From Brachybacterium sp. Z12 (GTDB lineage Bacteria > Actinomycetota > Actinomycetes > Actinomycetales > Dermabacteraceae), in NCBI RefSeq assembly GCF_014400405.1, contig NZ_CP060496.1, forward strand, positions 372,001 through 436,000: a stretch of DNA of 64,000 bases, given 5' to 3'. Under the pieces are notes generated by a model. It had not been told where the DNA came from and did no database searches. It saw nothing but the letters and a program-made list of their open reading frames with translations. The translations under genes were made by a program, and so were the position numbers. Positions 1-10,734 of this stretch are shown in pieces (positions within the stretch are counted from its first letter, which is position 1; the number at the start of each line of letters is the position of its first letter).

Positions 1-1492
1 CCCCGCTGCCCGTCGGGCACTTCCCGGCGCCGGCGGCTCCTGCCCTCGCGCGACCGCGCGCCGGGCGCCGCACAGACCGTGGGGATGACCGCCTCGTAAT
101 CGCGGCGATGATCGCCGCGGACCTCTTCGCCCTCGTGCTGGCCTGCGCGATCGCCGTGGTGATCCGGCAGAACCTCGCCGGGCTCGATCCCGCCCCCGAT
201 CTTCCCGAGTCCGTGGTGCGCAGCGCCGCTGTCATCGTCGCCGCCTGGATGCTCGCGATACTCGTCTCCGGCGGGGTGAACCCCGACTGGTCGCCGCCGG
301 CCCCGAGATCTACCGCAATGTGCTCATCGGCAGCCTGGGCGCGGTGGGCCTCGTCGGCGCCGCTCTCTTCCTCGCCGACATCCCCCTCTCGCGACCCTTC
401 TTCGTCGCCCTGTTCCTGGTGGGCCCCCTGCTGCTGCTGCTAGTCAGAGCCATCGCCCGGCGCGGCGTCAACCTCGCCCGCACCCGCGGGCAGCTGCGCT
501 CCCAGGTGCTCGTCGTCGGCTCCACCGGGCACGTGCGCGGCATCGTGCGCACCCTGGCCCGCGAGACCTGGCTGGGATACGACGTGGTCGGTGCGATCGC
601 CCCCATCAGCGACGTGCGCCGCGACGAGGGGGCCGGGGTGCCGATCCTCGGCGACGAGTCGGAGCTGCTGGACCTGGTGCGCGCCCAGCAGCCGGACATC
701 GTGCTGTTCACCGCCGGCTCCTCCGCGAGCGCTGAGGAGTTCCGTCGGGTCGCCTGGGAGCTCGAGGGGCTGGACGTCGGCGTGATCGTCGTCCCCGGCG
801 TCAGCGAGATCTCCGGCGACCGGATCCGGATGCGCCCCGTCGCCGGCCTGCCGCTGGTGCACATGGACCTCCCGCGCGCACGCAAGGCGCTGCGCCGCGG
901 CAAGCGGCTGTTCGACATCGTCGCCAGCGCCGCCCTGCTGCTCCTGCTGACACCCGTGCTGGGCATCGTGGCCCTCTGCGTGCGTCTCAGCGACGGCGGC
1001 GGCGTCGTCTTCCGCCAGCAGCGTGTGGGACGCACAGGGGAGCCGTTCGAGTTCCTGAAGTTCCGCTCCATGGTGGTCGACGCCGAAGCCCGACGGGCCG
1101 AGCTCGAGCAGCTCGCCCGCGACCGTGGCAACGACGTGCTGTTCAAGATGTCCGACGACCCCCGCATCACGCGGGTGGGCAAGGTGCTGCGTCGCTACTC
1201 GCTCGACGAGCTGCCCCAGCTGTGGAACGTGCTGCGCGGCGACATGAGCCTGGTCGGGCCGCGACCCGCGCTGCCCCAGGAGGTCACCGGCTACGACGGC
1301 GACGCCCACCGGCGCCTGGCCGTGCGGCCCGGGATCACCGGGCTGTGGCAGGTCTCCGGGCGCAGCGACCTCTCCTGGGAGGACACCGTGCGACTGGACC
1401 TCTTCTACGTCGACAACTGGTCCTTCGCCCAGGACCTTCTGATCTTGGCGCGCACTGCGCGCGCCGTACTGGCCTCCCGTGGAGCGTACTGA
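1..1492 (+). CDS. Polyprenyl-phosphate sugar phosphotransferase (exopolysaccharide initiation), 5' end outside window
   Basis: Membrane enzyme that would load the first sugar-1-phosphate of the repeat unit onto undecaprenyl phosphate. The N-terminal part has several hydrophobic segments, followed by a Rossmann-like stretch (LVVGSTGHVRGIVRTLAR) and a C-terminal bacterial sugar transferase domain with KFRSM, DELPQLWNVLRGDMSLVGPR and PGITGLWQVSGR. These are the family hallmarks (WcaJ/CpsE type). The frame is open back to the left edge, so the start is not settled; ATG at 108 is the first Met in frame, but Leu-Val-Ile codons precede it. A one-base loss in the C run 281-284 breaks the frame; restoring it joins the two halves smoothly. 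It faces away from the minus-strand polysaccharide operon that begins at 14793 and probably works with it. Confidence 0.9.
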
Positions 1493-1517
1493 GCGACGCA
1501 CCGCGGGTTGGGGTGAT

Positions 1518-1557
1518 GCCCCCGTGTGAGGGAAGTGCTGAGCCCTCATGCGGGGGC
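1518..1557. terminator. Bidirectional hairpin terminator
   Basis: Two 15-base arms at 1518-1532 and 1543-1557 pair except for about two positions, around a 10-base loop. It lies between the convergent sugar transferase (+) and the small membrane protein (-). There is no clear T tract, as is usual in very GC-rich genomes. Confidence 0.65.
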
Positions 1558-1587
1558 GTTCCGCTGTCCGGAGGCTCTTCCGGCGCT

Positions 1588-1866
1588 CTATCGGCGGGAG
1601 CCTCCCGACGGTGCCGAGTCCTGGCGGCGCCGGGAATCCGCCCTCCGCTCCTTGTGGGACTGCCACAGGAACTGTACCGACCAGATCAGGCCGAGGCCCA
1701 CTGCGAAGATCAGCACTGTCAGGCCGATGTCCTGGCCCGAGCCGCCGAACAGCGCTTCACCCAGCCCGAACCAGAGGGCGGTGGGCAGGGCGACGATGGC
1801 CAGGACCACGAAGGTCAGGACGGCCACACGGAGACCAGGCCTGGGATTCTTGGAGGAGGATGTCAT
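1588..1866 (-). CDS. Small two-pass membrane protein, unknown function
   Basis: A 92-residue protein with two hydrophobic helices (about residues 12-35 and 46-66) joined by a short loop containing GLGEALFGGSGQD, and a basic Arg/Lys-rich C-tail. I do not recognise the family. It is convergent with the sugar transferase and separated from the Wzz gene by a terminator at 2101-2138, so it is probably a separate unit. No good Shine-Dalgarno precedes the ATG at 1866, so initiation may be leaderless or elsewhere. It could be a short membrane modulator, but that is a guess. Confidence 0.6.
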   Translation of the reverse strand: MTSSSKNPRPGLRVAVLTFVVLAIVALPTALWFGLGEALFGGSGQDIGLTVLIFAVGLGLIWSVQFLWQSHKERRADSRRRQDSAPSGGSRR

Positions 1867-2100
1867 TCGGAAGCGGCGAGTAGATTTCGACGGCGTATGA
1901 CGGAGATTCTCCTAGTACGAGATCGGGAGCAACAATGAATCTTTCGCTCGGCGAAAGGTAACAGCGGGTTCTGCGTGGCAGCAACCTCGGCACGTCCTGA
2001 GAATCTGGTACATCGCCTCGCCGCACGATCCCGAACAGTGCCAGTCGCGCGATCATGAGCACGGACCAGCTGCGCCTGCGCGCACGCTCCCCGCGCACGG
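1867..2100. other. Non-coding stretch with a short perfect hairpin
   Basis: I see no convincing gene here. A perfect 7-base inverted repeat (CTTTCGC-TCG-GCGAAAG) lies at 1941-1957, upstream of the small membrane protein on the minus strand. It could be an operator or an RNA hairpin. Confidence 0.35.
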
Positions 2101-2138
2101 CGAAGCGCCCACCCCTTTACAGAGGTGGGGCGCTTCGG
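2101..2138. terminator. Terminator of the polysaccharide operon
   Basis: The sequence starting CGAAGCGCCCACC pairs with the distal GGTGGGGCGCTTCG, with a single bulge and a loop of about 10 bases. It sits directly downstream of the last minus-strand gene of the operon (stop at 2150). Confidence 0.75.
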
Positions 2139-2149
2139 GCCAGCTGGAC

Positions 2150-3435
2150 TCAGCCGGCGACGAGGGCCGGATCGACCGTGCGCTGCTCCGTGCCGGTGGC
2201 GCGGTGCCGCTGCGGGGCGGGGCGCTCCTGAGCGCTCTCCTCAGCGGACGGGGGCGGGGCCGGAGCGCCGGCCAGCCCGACGACGACCTCGATCCCGCAC
2301 TCCCGCAGCGCGCTCACCAGCTCCGTCAGGTCCTTCAGTGCGGTCCGGGGGTCGCGGCGATGACCGCGACGTCGGAGCGTCGGGCGGCGCTGGCCAGGCT
2401 CGTGCGGTAGCGGCCCGAGGGCACGATCACGGCGCATCCGGTCGATGCCCCGGCCGCCGTCTCTGCCGCGGCGTCCGTCCCGCCCCACGACAGCCCGGTG
2501 CCCGGATCGTCGAGGATCCGGTGCACGGCTGCGAGCAGCCTGCCCGCGGCGATCCGTGACGGCATCGGCGCGGCGGCGTGCAGCAGTACCCGCACTGGCT
2601 CGCAGGCGGGATTGACCCGGGCCCGGCGCACGGCCTCATCGGCCAGCCGCACCCAGAACTGCTCATCGCTGTGCTCGCTCGACACCACGGCCAGCGGGCC
2701 CGCGGCCAGCTCGAGACGGTCCGCGCTGCGCACCCACGGATCGAGCCGCTCCCGCAGCACGGCCGCGGCCACACCGAGCAGCAGCCCCGCCATCGCGGCC
2801 CCCGCGACGGTGATCAGCAGGCCGGGCCCCGAGGGCGCCGAAGGCGGCACCGCAGCGCCGATGATGCGGCCCGGCTCATGATCCGACGGCGCCATGCTCG
2901 TGCGCTGCTGCTGCAGGTTCTCGATCAGCGCCACGGTGGTGGGGGTGGAGGGCTCGGCCCGCAGCTCCTCTATCTGCTGATCGACCCCTTCGAGGTACCG
3001 CTCGGTGAGGTTCGCGGCGGCCTCCTGCCGCAGCTCGAGATAGGCGGCGGCGATCGCGTCGGCCCCGTCGGCCGCCTCCTGCGGCGCTTCCGCACGCACC
3101 GTCACCTGGAGGATCTGCGAACCCAGCGGGGCCGCCACCTCGACATCGCCCCGCAGGGACTCGCCGGCATCGGAGAGGCCCAGCGACTCGGCGGCGCGCC
3201 GCGCCACCTCCCGGGAGCCGAGGATCTCCTGCTCGGTGCGGATGTTGACATCCTCGCGGCTGCCGATGAGCGGATTCGAGATCACGGGAGAGACCACGAG
3301 GCTGGTCGTGGCCTCGAAGCGGTCCGGGGTGGTCTCGGCGAAGGCCGCACCGGCGAGGCCGCCGAGCAGCAGCAGTGCGAGCAGCACGGTCAGCCACCTG
3401 CGTCGAAGGGTGCTGAGGACGTAGGTGAAGGACAT
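2150..3435 (-). CDS. Wzz/CpsC-like polysaccharide chain-length protein
   Basis: About 428 residues. A short cytoplasmic N-terminus leads into one membrane helix (about residues 15-33), an extracytoplasmic region with helical segments, a second helix (about 196-218, GLLITVAGAAMAGLLLGVAA) and a cytoplasmic tail of about 200 residues without a Walker motif. This is the layout of chain-length regulators that lack the fused tyrosine kinase. The start at 3435 is preferred over 3441 because AGGAG (complement of 3442-3446) then has a 6-base spacing. A base is missing in the G run 2347-2351; beyond it the tail continues in another frame to 2150. It is the last gene of the operon, 80 bases after the flippase. 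Confidence 0.8.
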
Positions 3436-3514
3436 GGTCATCTCCTGTGGGTGAAGCGGTGCTGAGTTGTCAGGAAGGTCGTGGGGGTGCGGGTCGTGGA
3501 GCACGGGTCCGGGA

Positions 3515-5026
3515 TCAGCTCTGGGCGCGTTCATCGAGCAGAGCCCCTCTCCTGTGGGCGGCGAGCAGCGCCAGCCCGTAGACGGCCAGTACGGCGGCGA
3601 GGGCGCACAGCTGCAGCAGCGCGCCGGAGTCGGCGGCCAGCAGGCGCACCAGCACCGACCCGCCGATCACGATCAGAGCCGGCAGCGCCGCAGTGACCAG
3701 GACAGTGCGCAGCGGGACCGCGAAGCCCAGCGAGCGATGCACCTGGGAGCCGGCCAGGAGCGTGTCGATCACGATGCTGAACGCGAAGGCGAGCGCCGCC
3801 CCATTCATGCCCCACCACGGCACCAGCACGGGCATCAGCGCCAGCAGCACCAGCAGCTGGATCGCCTTGTTCCGCAGCTGCCAGGTGCTGCGGCCCGCCA
3901 TCAGCAGCACCGTCTGCAGCGCGCCGGCGGTGTTCTTCAGCGCCATGGCGGAGGCGAGCACCACCAGGGCGACCGTGCCGAGGGTGAACTCCGCACCGAA
4001 CATGCCCAGCACCACATCGGCGAACAGGGCGATGGCCAGATAGAAGGGCCAGGAGCCGAGGATCAGCAGCTGGGTCGCCTGGCGGTACAGGCTCTCCGCG
4101 CGGGCCTGGTCCTCCTGTGCGATCGCGGCGCTGATCCGCGGTCCCAGCACGATCCGCAGCGCCGCCTCGAGCATGTTGCCGGCCTGCACGATCCGCGTCA
4201 CCACGCCGTACACGCCGCCCGCGCCCGGGCCCATCAGTGCGATCACCAGCAGCACATCCGCCCAGTCCAGGGCCCGCTCGAGGATGATCGTTGCGCCGCG
4301 GGGGAGGGAGAAGGCCCAGAACCTGCGGGCCACCACGGTCTGCTCGCCGCGCGGCAGCGGTGCGGCCGGGCCCGCCTCGGCGCGCAGCTGCACCCTGAGG
4401 GTGAGCCCGGCGATGACCACCGCGAGGAACAGCGGTGCAGCCCATGCCCCGACCACCGACCAGGTGGTGCCCAGCAGCCCGATCACGGCGCCGACCAGGG
4501 CCAGCCGGCAGAGCGGGATGAACAGGTTCTGCACCAGCGTGTAGGTGCGGATCCGGCCGAGCCCGCGCGAGCCGGCCAGCAGGATCCCGGTCAGCGCCGC
4601 CGGCAGCAGGGCCAGGGCGAGCAGCCGAATCGTCGGCGCCGCCCCCTCGCCCGGTGCCAGCCAGGCCGCGAGCGGCCCGGCCACCACCAGCAGCGCCCCG
4701 GTCACCAGTACGCCGAGCGTGATGACGGGCAGCAGGGCGGTGCGCACCGTCGGCCGCAGATGCTCGCGCTCGCCGACGGCGCGGGCCCGTGACAGGGCGC
4801 GCACCAGGCCGGTGTCCGCGCCCAGGCCGATCACCGCGGTGGCGATCATGAACAGCGCGGTGAGCAGGAAGAACGCCCCCGTCGCATCTGCCCCCAGCCC
4901 GCGAGCGATCAGCCAGGTCACCACGAAGGCGATCCCGGCGTTGGCGACGATGCCCGCGAAGGTCAGGACGGACTCGTGCCCCATCTTCATCTCCGGAGCC
5001 CGGCGCGGGGCGCTCACCTCAACCAT
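3515..5026 (-). CDS. Wzx-like oligosaccharide flippase (MOP superfamily)
   Basis: About 503 residues, unbroken, with roughly 12-14 hydrophobic helices through its whole length and a conserved-looking GRISAAIAQ/GPRI segment in the middle. This is the pattern of lipid-linked oligosaccharide translocases, which flip undecaprenyl-PP-repeat units across the membrane. The ATG at 5024-5026 overlaps the stop of the upstream polymerase gene (5019-5021), implying translational coupling; an in-frame GTG at 5038 is a possible alternative. It sits between polymerase and chain-length genes, as expected in a Wzx/Wzy-dependent locus. Confidence 0.85.
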   Translation of the reverse strand: MVEVSAPRRAPEMKMGHESVLTFAGIVANAGIAFVVTWLIARGLGADATGAFFLLTALFMIATAVIGLGADTGLVRALSRARAVGEREHLRPTVRTALLPVITLGVLVTGALLVVAGPLAAWLAPGEGAAPTIRLLALALLPAALTGILLAGSRGLGRIRTYTLVQNLFIPLCRLALVGAVIGLLGTTWSVVGAWAAPLFLAVVIAGLTLRVQLRAEAGPAAPLPRGEQTVVARRFWAFSLPRGATIILERALDWADVLLVIALMGPGAGGVYGVVTRIVQAGNMLEAALRIVLGPRISAAIAQEDQARAESLYRQATQLLILGSWPFYLAIALFADVVLGMFGAEFTLGTVALVVLASAMALKNTAGALQTVLLMAGRSTWQLRNKAIQLLVLLALMPVLVPWWGMNGAALAFAFSIVIDTLLAGSQVHRSLGFAVPLRTVLVTAALPALIVIGGSVLVRLLAADSGALLQLCALAAVLAVYGLALLAAHRRGALLDERAQS

Positions 5027-6347
5027 CGGTGCCACCACCCTCCGCGGCGGCCCGGCTGAGCACCGCGGCGCCCAGCATCATGATCAGGCACTGGGTGACG
5101 CCGAGGCCGTAGAACCAGATGGTGCAGCCCACGGTCGCGACCATCCCCTGGAGCACGTACGCGGCAGGATCATGCACCCGCCACGAGCCCTGCAGCACCC
5201 GGCCCAGGAACACGTAGAACAGCACCAGGCCGATGAACCCGTAGGAGTACAGCAGGGTCCAGGCGTAGCCCTGGGTGCCCAGGGCGATCCCGATCGAGGG
5301 GTCCATGTCCGGCATCGCCCAGCCCACCACGGGGGATTCGAGCACCTTCTCGAAGGTCGCCTGGTAGATCGAGCTGCGCCCGGAGGTGGTGTGTGAGACC
5401 TCCTGCCGTTCCGCGATCGCCTCGAACACCCCGCCCACCATCGCGCCGACGCCCGCGGCGCCGAGCAGCCCCAGCACCGCCAGGCCCACCCGGAGGCTGC
5501 CGGCCAGCACGAACCGGCCGGCGACCAGCAGCGCGAACAGCGCCAGGGCGATCAGCATCCCTCGGTTGCTGGTCTGCGCGGCCGGATACACCGAGACCAC
5601 CATCCCCAGCGCCAGCAGCACCCGACCCGTCCGGCTGCGCAGACGCGTCCACACCAGCATCATCAGCGGTGTCAGCAACGCATAGGCCATGCCCCAGGAG
5701 TTCGTGTACGGGAACGGTGCGGCGGGCCGCACAAACGGCTCCTCCGCGCCCCACGGGTCCTGGACCTCCGCCAGACGCGGCATCACCAGCTCTCGCACCA
5801 GCTCGTTCCCCAGCAGCGAGCCGGGTACGAGATGAGAGATGGGCGTGGTGAGGCGGACGTCCGGGGAACTGGGTGGCGAGCACGCCGAGGACGACCACGG
5901 TGCCCCACACCACCGTCAGCCCGCGCAGCAGCTGCGTGAGCGAGAGGGATTCGCGTGCATTGACGTAGTAGAGGAACGCGATGCCCACGGTGAGCAGATC
6001 CGAGGTGCGCTGGGCGTAGCCCACCAGCTCCATCGGCCCGGAGACCGAGATCGCGCACACCACCACCCAGGCGAGGAACGCGAACCAGCACAGCACGCCC
6101 GGGGTGGCGCGCACCCCGCCGCGCAGCAGCAGGAAGATCACCATGATCCCCCGAAGGTGACCGGGGCGAACAGGGTCAGGCCCGTGACCCAGTACAGCGG
6201 GAAGCCGTACAGCAGGGCGAGCAGGGGCCAGGCGGGAAGCCGGACGGCCCCCGAGGCGGTGCGCCCCACCTGCTCCCGGACGGGAGCCGGGAGCAGGGCC
6301 GCGGCGGGTGCTGAGCCGGTGCGGGGCACCGCTGCCGTGGAGCCCAT
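5019..6347 (-). CDS. Wzy-like polysaccharide polymerase / O-antigen ligase family
   Basis: About 442 residues after repair of two frameshifts: one base missing in the C run 6148-6152 and one extra in the G run 5863-5866. The repaired protein has about 11 hydrophobic segments and a large external loop containing the typical TSNRG and HTTSGRSSIYQA segments of the O-antigen ligase/polymerase family. It would polymerise repeat units on the outer membrane face. The start ATG (6345-6347) overlaps the stop of the fibrinogen-like gene as TGATG. A wzx gene follows with an overlap. Confidence 0.8.
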
Positions 6348-9300
6348 CAGGCGGGGTCCCGTATCAGGACGCCGCGGGCGTCGAAGGCGAAGCCCGCTGC
6401 CGTGTCCTCGCCCGGCAGGACCTCGACGGCGAGCGTGTTCTCGCCGGCGACCAGCAGCTCCGCGGGGACCGTGAGGATCTGCGTCGGCTCGTCGTCCGGT
6501 TCGGCGCCGGCGTCGGGTTCGGTCGCGGGATCGGGCAGCTCCGGCAGCTCCACCTCGACGCCGTTGACGTGGACCACGAGGTCGGCGCCGGCGGGGAGGG
6601 TGAGCTGGAGGGAACGCACGCCGTCCAGATCGTCGATCTCGACGGTGCGGCGGAACCGAGCGGTTGGCGGGGCGTCGTCGCCGACGCTGAGCACGGTGCC
6701 GAGCAGCTGCTCGTCCCCGCCCCAGCCCAGCGGCGCTGCGCCGCTCAGCCAGGCCGCATCGTCGAAGTCGGTGCCGGTCCAGTCCTTCTCGTCGGAGGGC
6801 TCGCCGGCGAGGGGGCCGCAGTCGAGACTCCAGGCGGAGCCCGCCGCGATCACCTCATCCGGATCAGCGGGCTCCTCTTGAACGGGAGTCTGTCCGTCCT
6901 CCGGCAGCGCCGGGGCCGCCTCGCAGGAAGCTGCCGGTGCCTCCTTCGCGTCCTCTTCCGTGCCCTCGGGCTCCTCCGCGTCACCCGTCGCGTCCTGTGA
7001 CGGGTCGGCAGGTCCGGGAGCTGCCGGTGCCGGTGCCGGTGCGTCCTCCGTGTTCTCCTCCGTCGTGCCTTCGGGCTCCGTCGTGGAGTCCTCGGGGAGG
7101 CGGCCTCGGGCTCATCCGCCGGCGGCTGCGCGGCCTCGGCGGCAGGTGCCGTGTCGGTGGGCTCCTCCGCGACCGTGGCCCGCAGCGGCGCTACAGGTTC
7201 TCCCGCCGCTGCCTCGGCGGTGAGCTCGAAGCTCGCCGTCGGTGAGCTGCGGTAGTTCAGGTGCACCTCGGCGGTGATCACGTTCTCGCCGCTGACCAGG
7301 AGGTCCCCCGGTACCGTGACGGTCACGGGGTTGGCCAGCGCAGCCGCGGCGTTCGGTGCCGCCGAGGCATAGGTGCCGTGCCCGATCGACCCGGTCGGCA
7401 TGTTGCTGCGCGCCACCTCGGTGCCGTTGACGTAGACCACGACCCCGTCGTCGGCGCGGGTGGTGAGCTCGAGCGCTGCCACCTGTGTGGCGTCGTCGAC
7501 GGTGAAGGATCGCCGGAAGTAGGCGGTCAGCGGCTTCGTGCCCGTCACCGTCAGCTCCGTGCCCAGATCGTTGTGACCCCAGCCCAGCGGCGCCGCGCCG
7601 GTGCTCCAGCCCGAGTCGTCGAAGGCGGTGCCGGCCCAGTCCGCGTCAGGGGCATCGCTCTCGTAGCGGTAAGCCCAGTCGGAACCCGCGGCAACCAGCG
7701 ACGACGGCTCTGGCTCCGGGTCAGGATCGGGTCAGGATCCGGATCGGGGTCCGGATCCGGGGCGGGCTGCTCGCCGGGCACCAGCACCGCGCCGAGGTCA
7801 TAGCTGACCGTCGGTGAGCTGCGGTAGTTCAGGTGCACCTCGGCGGTGATCACGTTCTCGCCGCTGACCAGCGCGTTTCCCGGCACCGTGACGGTCACGG
7901 GGTTGGCCAGCGCAGCCGCGGCGTTCGGTGCCGCCGAGGCATAGGTGCCGTGCCCGATCGAGCCGGTCGGCATGTTGCTGCGCGCCACCTCGGTGCCGTT
8001 GACGTAGACCACGATCCCGTCGTCGGCGCGGGTGGTGAGCTCGAGCGCTGCCACCTGTGTGGCGTCGTCGACGGTGAAGGAGCGGCGGAAGTAGGCGGTC
8101 AGCGGCTTCGTGCCCGCAGCCGTCAGCTCGGTGCCCAGGTCGCTGTGACCCCAGCCGAGCGGCGCGGTGCCGGTGGTCCAGCCCGAGTCGTCGAAGGCGG
8201 CGCTGGTCCAGTCCCCGGCCGGGGCATCGCTCTCGTAGCGGTAGGTCCAGTCCCCGCCGGCCGCGATCGCGGTGACCGGGAGCGTGCCCGGATCCACCGT
8301 CTCCGGCACCACCACCGGGGAGGTCGCGGAACGGTTCCCGGCCGTGTCGACCGCACGCACGAAGTAGCGTGCGGCGTCCGCGGACGCAGGCAACTCGAGG
8401 GAGGTGCCGGTGATGCTGGCCACCACCCTGTCCTCCCGCAGCACCTCGTAGCCGGCGTCGCTCACGCCCTGCCAGCTCAGCTGGACCGTCCCGGCACCGC
8501 TCGCGGCCGTGAGCCCCTGCGGCACCGCGGGAGCGGTGGCGTCCGTCGGCGCGAAGCGCACGAACGCGCCCGTCCACTGGTTCAGGGTGTTCGGTGTGCG
8601 GGCGTAGGTGTAGTCCCCGCCGACCCATAGGGAGCCGTCCGACGCCTCCTGGATCGCCCAGGCCCCGTAGCCGCTGCGCAGGCTCACCTGGGGGCTGTGC
8701 TCCGGCACGTACTCGCCGTCGGACGCCCTCCAGATACCCACCTGGTCGATGTGCTCGACCCGCGAGAACCCGCTGATCCCAGGCCATTTCCGGGCGCCCT
8801 GATACACGTTCTCGGAGCAGTGGCAGCCCGCCGCGACCCCGTCCTCGCCGTAGGCGGCGACGGCCTGGAAGTCACCACCGTTCTGGGTGATGTTGGTGCT
8901 CAGCTCCTGCATGCTCGAGCGGTCGTAGCTGAAGAGCATGTGCTCGCTTCCGGCGAGCCACACCCGGTCGCCGACCTCCGCCACCGCCTGCTGGTAGCCC
9001 ACACGGCCGCCCGCGATGTTCGAGAAGTCCACACTCCACGGGATGACCGTCGCGTCCTGCGCAGTGAACGCAGCCGCGCGCGGCGTCTCGTACGTCCACT
9101 GGCTCGAGCCGAAGTATCCCGCCGCGTAGACCTGATCACCGTGTTCGGACGCATCGATCGAGACCACCGTGCCGTCGAGCATCGGATCCCAGCCCCCGCC
9201 GGGTGCGAGGGTCGAGACGTCCAGCCGGCCGATGTTGCGCCGGTACACCTCCGAGGTGACGCCGCCGCCGGTGATGTGGGTGAACCGGCCGCCCAGGTAG

Positions 9301-10720
9301 AGGTGACCGTCCTGCACGTCCATGGTGCGGATCAGCGGCGGCACCCCGCCGGTGTAGTTGATGATCCGCGTCGTGGCAGAGGGATCCGCCGCGCCGGTGG
9401 CCGGATCGACCACGGCGAAGGCGGCGGAGGGCCGCCCGCTCGCCGTGCTGAACGCGCCGCCCACCGCGATCCGTCCGTCGGGAAGGACGGCGACCGCCTT
9501 GACCTGGTTGTCCAGCTGGGGACGGAAGGAAGAGATCCACGCGCCGGTGGCGACATCGAAGGCCGCCAGATAGCTCTGCTCGACCCGTCCGGTCCCGTTC
9601 GCATCGCGCTGCACGTAACGGAAGTTGCCGCCCACGTACATCACGCCGTTCAACTCCGCGAAGTCCGAGACCTCGGTGTTCAGCTCGCCGCCGCCGGCCG
9701 CGCCGAGCCCGCTCACGCCCCACGGGGTGGGCAGGGGATAGCTCTGCGCAGTCGCGACCTGGGTGCTCTCGGGCAGGCCCGCATCCGGGATCGAGGCGAA
9801 GATGTCCTGGCTCATCAGGCGAGGGCGCACGAACACCTGGGTGAAGGGCCGCGGATAGCCGGCCGTGGCGGAGGAGGCCCACAGGTACGAGCTCGAGGCG
9901 GAGCTGCCGCGGGCGCCCGAGCCGTAGCTGAAGCCGCGGGCCCAGCCGCGCGAGCCGTCCACGTTGGTGTCCACGCGGCGGTAGGAGTTGTCCGCGCCAA
10001 AGCTGCCGGTGTTCCCGCCCCCGCCGCTCGAGGTGTCCATCTGCCACGAGGCGATGCCCTGCAGTCCCGCGAACTGCCAGGACCAGTCCTCACGCTGCGT
10101 CGAGTAGCGGAAGCGGACCTCCTGCCAGGAGCTGCCGTCCACGGTGCGGGCCCGGCGCAGCCGCACACCCTCGGCCAGCTCATCCACGGAGCCGTCGTTC
10201 AGCAGGCCGTCCACGGTGCTCGCCGGCAGCTGCGCGGGGGAGAAGGCGGCGGGCCCGGTCGGGGTCTGCGCCACGTCCACGGGGGTCAGCCGACCCTCGT
10301 TGCTCTGGGTCCAGTTCTCACGGCCGCGGCCGATCATCACCCAGCCGCCGCCGTCGGTGCTCTGATCGCAGAAGAACTGCTGCGGAGCACCCAGCTCCGG
10401 TGTGACCAGCCAGTACACGCCGTCCTCGGCAGAGGGGTCACGCTGTTTGATCTCCCAGCAGGAAGCGGCAGCGGTGCCCTCGCCCAGCCCGTCCGGCTCC
10501 GGCACCGACGACGCTGTGGCCAGCGAAACGGGTGAGACCGCAGGGGACTCAGCGGCCGGCGGAGCAGGGGCATCCTCCGAGGTGGGGGAGTTCTTCCCCG
10601 GGTCCGCAGAGGCCGCGAGCGGCAGCAGCGTCGCGAGCGCGACCAGCAACCCCAGCAGGGAGCGGACCGCGGGGAGAGCCGCGATACGAGGGATGTGGGG
10701 ACGGGTGTCGAGGTGGTCAT
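6347..10720 (-). CDS. Giant secreted fibrinogen-like / beta-propeller protein
   Basis: About 1458 residues after repair. Order of parts: Sec signal peptide (residues 1-38, hydrophobic LLGLLVALATLLPL then AASA), an acidic/Pro linker, a fibrinogen C-terminal-like domain (about 65-300) with the motif FFCDQSTDGGGWVMIGRG, a repeat region of blade-like units such as VKAVAVLPDGRIAVGGAFST (about 320-700), a fibronectin type III-like domain (about 710-795), and three jelly-roll, galactose-binding-like modules (each with FDDSxW...APLGWG...YFRR and VxVPxxLxxGEN). Acidic Pro/Glu-rich linkers separate modules two and three. Shifts lie at 10671-10674, about 7727-7731 and 7094-7097. The start at 10720 gives an intact signal peptide once the first shift is repaired. 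No catalytic motif is visible; an adhesive or matrix role is inferred. Confidence 0.75.
7236..7690 (-). repeat. Internal repeat copy of jelly-roll module (copy 2)
   Basis: About 455 bases nearly identical at DNA level to 7808-8262, with a constant offset of 572 bases and no internal indel. It encodes the second of the three galactose-binding-like modules of the fibrinogen-like protein. The near identity implies recent duplication or gene conversion. The third module (about 6350-6860) is much more diverged. Confidence 0.85.
7808..8262 (-). repeat. Internal repeat copy of jelly-roll module (copy 1)
   Basis: Partner of the repeat at 7236-7690. The intervening DNA encodes an Asp-Pro repeat linker, where one frameshift falls. 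Confidence 0.85.
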
Positions 10721-10734
10721 GATTCCTCCGCTGC

